This document shows, one piece after another, positions 7,523 through 16,500 of a stretch of 39,394 nucleotides of DNA (position 1 is the first letter of the stretch; each line of letters starts with the position of its first letter). Source of the DNA: Oscillospiraceae bacterium (GTDB lineage Bacteria; Bacillota; Clostridia; Oscillospirales; Oscillospiraceae); contig SVLI01000014.1 of NCBI GenBank assembly GCA_015068035.1, forward strand, positions 1 through 39,394, read 5' to 3'. Both the position numbers and the translations under genes were made by a program. A model generated the notes under the pieces. It saw only the letters and a list, made by a program, of their open reading frames with translations. It had not been told where the DNA came from and did not search any database.

Positions 7523-10500
7523 TTAACCCTTATAATCGCTGTCGTAGCGATCGCCGTAGACATGGTGGATGATGTCCCAGACAAAGCTGTAGGCTGCGGT
7601 TCCGGCGCGGACCACGTTTCTGTTCTGATACGCTACGTAGCCGATGCTGCGGTAGATCGTTCCGCCGTAGAGAGTAATTTGGTTACCTTCGGCATCCTCC
7701 AGAATGATATAGGGCCGCATGGCAATATCCGGGGTGCACTGATCATCACTAAAACCCACCAGAACATTGGTGTACTGGATCAGATCATTGGTGGCGGCAA
7801 ACACAGGGTCGGCCACGCCCTTTTTGTAGGCGTAGTTGGATTTGGTATACTCCTGCCCCAGAATCAGACCGCTGCCACTTTCCACATCGCTGGCCCATGC
7901 CAGAGCGGTACCATACTCCACCAGGGTATAGCCGGCGAGACCTGTTCCAGTCAAAGCCTGCTTATTGTTCTTGGCAATAGAGGTGATCATGCGGATGCCC
8001 TTGTTGCCGGTGATGCGGATCGAAGATCCGGAATACTGGAGCAGATTGTCGAGTTCCTCGATATACTTCGCTGTATAGATTCCATCCTGATACTTCAAAA
8101 TCCAAACCTTCATCTCTGTGGGATACTGGGTGTGAATGTCCTGTGCATCAGGATCATTATACGTGTAGACTACCAGATTCGTTGCGTTGGTGTGTTCCAG
8201 GTCTATATAGTAGTTGCCATCGGTAGCTGTTAAAGTATATTCCACGCCGTCAATCCAAACACAATCCGCTGCGCTGAATTCATCAGCATCCAGAAGAAGT
8301 CGATACCCGCCTTCGGTATGACCACAGCGTCCGCAATTCTTAATCACTGCACTCGAATCTATCCAGCTGTGGCCCAGCGCAGCAATCATTTCCTGCTGTG
8401 CGAGAACTTCGCCGCAAGTGGTGCAGTGCACACCTTCCGTCAGGCCAGTTTCGGTACAAGTGGGTGCAACTGCTCCGTCGACTATCTCGCTATGGCCCAG
8501 TGCTTCGATCACTTCAGTTTCCGCATGATCGCAGCGGCCGCATTCTCTGCACTGCTTGCCGTCTTCTGTACAAGCGGCATCACGGATAACAACCCAGTTG
8601 CTCATATCATGGCCAAGGGCCAGAACAGGCGAATCAGTGTAGGTGTCACCACAATGGCAGGTATGGGTTGTAAAGCCGTCAGCGGTACAAGTGGGATATG
8701 TCACAACTGCATTATGGCTGTGACCGGTTGCAGAAATCGTTTCGGTTTCGAAGTGTTCGCAGCGGCTGCAATCACGACGATTGCTGCCGTCTTCGGTGCA
8801 GGTGGGTTCATAGACGGTGACCCAGTCGCTCATGTCGTGGCCAAGCGCGGTCACATAGGTATCTGCATAGCTGTCACCGCAAGTGCAGGTGTGGGTGGTA
8901 TAGCCTTGATCAGTACAGGTGGGGGAGGTGACCACAGATCCGTACTCGTGACCCTTGGCTTGGAGCACTTCTTCTTCGAAGTAGTCGCAACGGTTACAGT
9001 CTCTGCGCTGAGACCCGGTTTCGGTGCAGGTGGGTGCCTCGGTTATGCCCCAATTGCTCATTTCATGTCCCAGCACTGCAACAACACTCTGTGCAACAAG
9101 AACCTTTTCGCAGACGGAGCAATGCTTGCCCTCGGTGAGGCCGGTGGTGGTACAAGTTGCAGCTACCGCCTTGTCGATGACCTCGGTGTGGCCCAAGGCA
9201 GGCACAATGTTCTGCTTGATGGTAATCGTGCTGCAAACGGAGCAGTGCTTGCCCTCGGTGAGACCGGTAGCGGTACAAGTTGCAGCTGCTGCCTTGTCGA
9301 TGACCTCGGTGTGGCCTTTGGCTGCGATCTCACGGGTTTCATAGTGGTTGCAGTTTGCACACTCGCGGCGTTCGGTGCCCTTCGCGGTGCAGGTGGGTGC
9401 CTTGGTTTGTGTCCATGCACCAAAGCTGTGGCCGTTGGGTGCCAACTTCATCTCAGCACCGGTCACCTTCGTGGTAGCCGCTGCATCCGCATAGGCACCA
9501 CCGCAGAGAGAACAAACATAGTATTCCTTGCGTCCGCCGTTTTCGCACTCGGCATTTCGGGCGGCCATCAGATGCATTTTGTGCTGGCAGGAGTTGGAAT
9601 CTGCTTTTGCCAATTCCGGGAAGTCCGCAAACACCTGGGGATACAGTGCCTGTGCGCCAAGTGTTGTGGGATGGTTCAGATCCGTAGCAGCCATGCCCTC
9701 AAACCACTCTCCGGTGGTGTGGTTTTCTACCACGGCTAAATCAAAATCGATGTAACGATAGCCGCTGTTGACGATCCATTCGTTCTTCAGCCGGTTATTC
9801 ACCTTCGGTGTAGTCGGAATGGTGCACAGGATCGGCGTGATGCCGTATTCTTCGCATAGGGCAAGGAATTCTTCTGTAGCGCTCTGCCAAGAGGTGTTGA
9901 TGTTGCCGTTTCGATCGCCGTTGTTCATGCCTAGCGCCCAAACAGCGTATTCCGGCTTGTCCAGTTCCAGCAGACTGCGGAACTGTTTCGATCCGGCCGG
10001 GGCACCCATTCCGGGATATCCCGCCAACAATACGTCGTAGCCGTCGTCCAGCAGATATTTTGTCCAACGTGCATTGCTGGATGTGCTGAACCAGGAATCA
10101 CCAAAGAACCAGGCGTCGGAGTCCATGCTGGTTGTGTACCAACGCAAGTCTACGTTATTCAACGCTGCATTGGTGACGGAGCATTCCAATGCACCGTTAC
10201 AGCCGGACCAACTCACACTTTTGCGGTATGTTCCAGATTCTGTGGTGATGGTGACTGTGGTGCTGCTGCGGTCTGTATCGATTCGAACCTTGACAGTTCC
10301 GTCTATGTGCAGACCGTGGCTATATGTTTTTGATGAAACAGATGCGGTCGTGTTGTATATGATGAGACTATCCTTGGTGATTTCCAGATGGCTGCCGCCA
10401 TATGCGCCCTTGCCATGATTCAGGCAGATCGCACCGTCACCCAGATTGTCCACATCTGCACGGAAGATCATCGCCTTGTAGTTCTTGATCACATTGAGAT

Positions 10501-13500
10501 CCGACAGAACAAGGTGCTCGCCGCTTTCAAGCCGCTCTGCAGTGGCGTGATAGTGACCCAGCTCGTCGGTGTAATCATCCACGTAGCTTTCGCCGCAAGC
10601 GCAGGTGTAGGTGGTGTAACCCTGCTCGGTACAAGTGGGGGCGGTGACGACAGATTCGTACTCGTGACCCTTGGCTTGGATCACTTCTTCTTCGAAGTAG
10701 TCGCAACGGCTGCAGTCTCTGCGCTGAGACCCGGTTTCGGTGCAGGCGGGTGCCTCGGTTACGACCCAATTGCTTATTTCATGTCCCAGCACTGCAACAA
10801 CACTCTGCGCAACAAGAACCTTTTCACAAGCGGAGCAGTGTTTGCCCTCTGTGAGGCCGGTTTCGGTACACGTGGGCGCGACTGCGTGGTCGATAACTTC
10901 GGTGTGTCCCTTTGCTTCGATCGCTTCTGTTTCGAAATAGTCACAGCGGGTGCAATCGCTCTGCTTGGAACCGTCTGCGGTGCAGGTTGCTTCCTGAGTG
11001 GTCTCCCACTGGGCCATGTCGTGACCCAACGCATCCACATAGGAATCCACATAGCTATCACCGCAAGCGCAGGTGTAGGTGGTATAACCCTGCTCAGTGC
11101 AGGTGGGGGTGGTGACAACAGCTTCGTAGTCATGATATACTCTTGCTTCTGTATTGGCATGACCACCTGCAGATGCCTGCCATGCAGTAAATCGAACAAA
11201 GGCTATCTCCTTGCCAGTAACCAATTCAATATCCGCAATAGATATGCGGTTTGTCGCTTCTGGCGTGCGAAATGCAGCAGTTCCACCTCCGCCACCCAGG
11301 CTAAATCCGAAGTCCCTATAATAGAGCGGTGCAACCAGTTCCCCATTTTTATCATAAAAACCGCCTACTGCGTGGGCTTCACTCAGGAAGAACACATATT
11401 GGATCCATACGCTGTCACTGGATGCCACCGGAATTAGATCCGTTGAGGCAGCAGTAGAAGAGGACTTTTCCACCCACTTATCAGAGCTCTTGGAAATAGA
11501 AAGACCTTTATAAAAGGCTTCAGTTCCAACATAAGAACTGTAAAGACTCGTATCCTCGGGTTGATCTACCTCAGGCTTATCTTCTGCCAGCATTCCCTGG
11601 ATATTTTCATTTTCCAGAATTGGATCCAATCCCTGATACAAAATACGGTGAATATTATCTGCAGACCGTTCTGCGAATATCTGCATAGCTTTTTCATTGA
11701 AATGGTGATTGCCGGAGCCAGCAACGGTATAACTATCCCGACAGTCAGCATATTCAGCATCAGGTTCAATGATCCACCAATTATCCGTAGTTGCGCTGGG
11801 GTGGGGAATCAAACTAGGTGCACGGGTAACGATATAGCAATTTTCGTTCTCTGCGCAGAAATCTTCCTGCGCCTTGATAATATCAAGGATTCCAGTACTT
11901 CCCCAGTAGCCAACACGCAGAACAAAGAAATGGGTAAAGCCAAGTGTTTGGAGATGCTCCCAAAGAACTTGCATCTTCAACTTATACTCGATGTAAGAAC
12001 TGCCATCACTCTCGCCCTGCAACCATACAAAGCACTTGTTGTTTATACTTCCGTCGGGAGCACAGGTTGCGTAATCCTCCAGCATGGCAGCATACTTTGC
12101 ATCAAAGGCATTGCCTGCCCCTGTAAGGTCAGCAGCCGTAAGAAGCTTATAGGATTTGTTGTTTTCTGCGTTATATGCAGTAATTAGTGCATTGTATGCA
12201 TTTATCATGTCCGGGGTAAAGTAATGAATAATCTTTACAGAGCCTTTTGCCATGTGTGCATAGATACTGGAATGGCCATAACTTGCATATTCCGTAGCGA
12301 AGTAAGGAGGAAGGGATGCAGAAGGATACATATTCGCCTCACTTTGAGCCGAGAATCCTTTTGTTCCATTGCTCATGGCAGGACAGAAATAAGTATTTTC
12401 GCTGTAATTGCTCAACGAAGATTGATAAGTCAAATCATACAGATTCTCTCCGTACGCAGCATTCAAATCATTGTAATACCACTCACCAGCAGAATTCTGG
12501 GCAGGAACAAAAGAACCTGTTTCTGCACCCCGCAGTTTGGGCATATACTTGTATTCCCAAGCCTGGTCAGTAAAACTATCCACTTCGGGTTCTAATACTG
12601 CGGCACCCATCATGTTACTTTGTCCGGCAAAGACAAAAAGGTCAACAGGGAATTCAGCTTCGCATAGTATGCTCTTACCACATCCCATACAGATACTGTT
12701 TTCGTAGCTATGTTCCCCTGTGGCATCCACATAGTCATCCACATAGCTATCACCACAGGCACAGGTATAGGTGGTGTAGCCTTGCTCGGTACAAGTGGGG
12801 GCGGTGACGACAGATTCGTACTCGTGACCCTTGGCTTGGATCACTTCTTCTTCGAAGTAGTCGCAACGGCTGCAGTCTCTGCGCTGAGACCCGGTTTCGG
12901 TGCAGGCGGGTGCCTCGGTTACGACCCAATTGCTTATTTCATGTCCCAGCACTGCAACAACACTCTGCGCAACAAGAACCTTTTCACAAGCGGAGCAGTG
13001 TTTGCCCTCTGTGAGGCCGGTTTCGGTACACGTGGGCGCGACTGCGTGGTCGATAACTTCGGTGTGTCCCTTTGCTTCGATCGCTTCTGTTTCGAAATAG
13101 TCACAGCGGGTGCAATCGCTCTGCTTGGAACCGTCTGCGGTGCAGGTTGCTTCCTGAGTGGTCTCCCACTGGGCCATGTCGTGACCCAACGCATCCACAT
13201 AGGAATCCACATAGCTATCACCGCAAGCGCAGGTGTGGGTGCTGTGGCCCTGCTCGGTGCAAGTGGGGGAGGTGACAACGGATTCGTAGTTGTGCTCAGC
13301 AGTGAGGATATAAACCGCATAATGATCCTGATTGTCTGTCATTGGCAGATTCAGCGCCACAGCGCCTGCGGGAGCTGTGATATAGCCGTGCTTTGCAAAT
13401 TCAGAATAAACAGTATTCCTATCCAGTGTTACAAGCACACCGTTTTCATCGAACCAGGTCACCCGCACACCGTTGGCGCTGCTGCCGTTCTCCGGTGCCT

Positions 13501-16500
13501 TACCCAGAGAGGTCGCCCAGATCCGGTCGCCCGGCTGTACCGGGAAGGTAATAGACCAGGTAGTACCGACAGTCGTATTGCCCCATCCGGTAGCTGTATA
13601 GTAGATATTCTCAGGATTCAGTGCAGTCCAGAGGTTAACACCCGGGCAGAGCTTCTCCGGAAGCTTCTGCAGATGTCCGTCCGCGTTAAACTTAGCCTTT
13701 GCGGTGATCACAAGATCACCGGTGACTTCGGGGATGGTGATCACGCCGTTTGCGTAGACCTTGGCAGTAACATCCACGCTATCCATGGTGACGGTAACGG
13801 TCAGATCTTCACCGGTTAGGGTTGTTTTAAAGGGTCTGCCGTGGGATACGCCCTTATAATAATGCAGGGAACTTGCCGCATTGGTCAGATTATGGGTCAC
13901 GGAATGAACCACATTCTCCTCAGCTTCCATCTCCACGTCGGAAATCAGAGCATCCAGCACATCTGCGGTGATGTAATCCATGCCCTCTGCATTGGGGTGG
14001 ATACCATCCGGAAGCATGTCAAAGGTAACTCCGCAATCCCGCAGGTCCACATACTTGACACCGTAGTGGTCACAGATGGACTCTATGATGGGGCCATACT
14101 TATTCAGCTTCGCCGCGGTAACATAGCTTGGCATTGCGTAGGTTGTCATCACGACAATCTCGGCATCCGGATAGAAGTGCTGCAGTCTCATGATGGCAGC
14201 CACATAGGCATCAGCGAAGCTGTCCCACTTGGTGGCAGTCAAATCCACTTCTGTAGGCGCGGTGGCAGGGTCAAAGCTTCCTAAGGTAACACCGCGGCCC
14301 ATATCGTTTCCGGCGCCGAAGAACAGAATCACATCCGGACTGCCATTGGCTCCCAGATTCTGAATTCGGGTCAAAGATGCCATCGCCGCATCGGGACCCA
14401 GGTCGCCGGAGTTGGTATCCTGGAAGTTGCTGACGGTGGAACCGGCCCAGCTGTCGTTGATGCCCAGCTTGGCGTCCAGTTCGTTGATCACCTGCATCCA
14501 CCAGGTTTCATTCACATCCGTTAGCAGGTTGTCCTGGGGATACCGGGAACGGTGTTCCAGATTAAAGCCGTCGGCAACAGGAATGTAGCCTGCAAAGGTA
14601 GAGGTGCTTGCAGAAAGAATGGAGATGACCTTACCTTCGTAATCGGCCAGGTTGGGATGCTCTGCACCACAAGCGGTGCAAATGCCGTTTTCGTAGGTGT
14701 GGGTATGGGACTGATCATCCGTGTAGTAGGCGGCAAGTTCTGCTTCTATGCAGTCGGAGATCAGCTTCATTCCGGCAGTGGTGGGATGGATCTTGTCCAT
14801 CATATAGCCGGAATAGTTCTCCCAGGTAATGGCACAGTTCTCTGCCAAATCAACAACAGGAATGTCATAGTATTCCGCCGCCGCACGGATATAGGCATTG
14901 TGCTGCTCCCAGGCGGTTTTGTCCACAGAGTACAGATTCTCCGGAAGCAGCGTCATGGCGAAAATCTGAGCATCGGGATAGGCGTTGCACATTTTGTGCA
15001 GCATAATGCCGTAGGCTTCGCCGAAGGTTTCGGGGGTTACATAGGTACCGTCACTGTTGACCAGTCCGGCATAGTCCACCGCGCCGGTACCCACTTTGCT
15101 TCGGTTAAAATTATAGTCATTGATGCCCAGATAGACGAAAATCACATCAGGATTGATAGGCGTATTATCGGGGTTGTTTTCCAGTGTGTTGTCGTGGAGG
15201 TTGACGCAACGGTCTAGATAGGCAGCGGGAATGACGCGGCCGTCGCTGGTTTGTCCGCCAAAAACCTGGGAACCGGCCCAGGAATTGTTCACCAGCAGCT
15301 TCATGCCGCTGCGATTGGCGAAATGCATCCACCAGGTATCGTCAACACTTTCCAGAAGACAATAACTGCCGGGTTTGGTATCGGCGGTTCCCGCATCGTA
15401 TCGGGGGCTGTTTCCGCCGATGGTGGTGTTTGCGGCAGCGTTGTTGGAGTAACCGTTGAAGGTGGAAATACTGTCACCGAGAATGGAAATATACTTTCCG
15501 TCCAAAAATGCCAGAAGATTTACAGTTCCGCAGACGGTGCAGGTATCACCGCTGTAGCTATGGCCGGTGGCAGGAATTTCCTCTCGCTCACCCAGAGAAA
15601 CATTGCAAATTTCGCAGATTTCTCCTGCGGTATATCCTCTTTCTGTGCAGGTGGGGGCCTGCGCAGAAACCGTTTTGGGGATGTGGACAGCGAAATCTTT
15701 GCTGCTCTGACTCAGAGTCAGCCAGTTGCTGTCACTGGGCTTCCACCAGGGTACGCAGACGGTGTCCACACCATTGGGAACGGTGATGTAGCCATTTGTC
15801 GTATACCCACTGTAAACATCGCCTGGCGACAGACTGCTTACAATTTCATTTCCCAGCAGATAGGTCACACGAATGCCGTTCACGGAACCCATATTTTCAG
15901 ATACAGGGCCGAAGGAACTGGCGGCGATCCGATCTCCGGGCTCCACAGGAATGACCACGGAGAGTACATTGCCGTTGCTGGTGTCATATTTTGTTGCCGT
16001 GTAATAGCCCTTCACAGGCGCCAAACTGTCATACAGATTGGTGCAGCCAATGATCTTCTCCGGCAACTGCTGGAGATAAGGACTGACTGTCGCGCCACAG
16101 CTGGTGCAGATGCCGTTTTCATAGGAATGCCCCGTGGCATCCACATAATCATCCGCATAGCTGTCGCCGCAGCTGCAGGTATAGGTAGTATATCCCTGCT
16201 CCGTACAGGTGGGGGCGGTAACGGTGGGGGTGTAAGTATGCTCACGGTTGAGGATGTAAAGCTCGTTGCTGCTGTCGTTTGTCCACATGGGAATGTTTGC
16301 AGCGGTTGTACCTTCCGGCACGATCAGATAACCACCATTGGCAACAAATTCTTTATATGTTCCAGCCGGATCAGTGGTTTTGGCTACACCGTATTCATTG
16401 AAAAAGGTCACGCGGATGCCATTGGTACTGGTGCTTCCGTTTTCTCCAGCCTTACCAAAGGCGGTTGCATAAATCAGATCACCAGGCTTTACAGGGAAGG

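Noticed and set aside
8318-9739. Long plus-strand open frame (473 codons) opposite the giant gene, with several others up to 18391
   Set aside because: They mirror the Cys-repeat coding sequence on the minus strand, have no ribosome sites and repeat with the same period as the repeats; they are by-products of codon bias.
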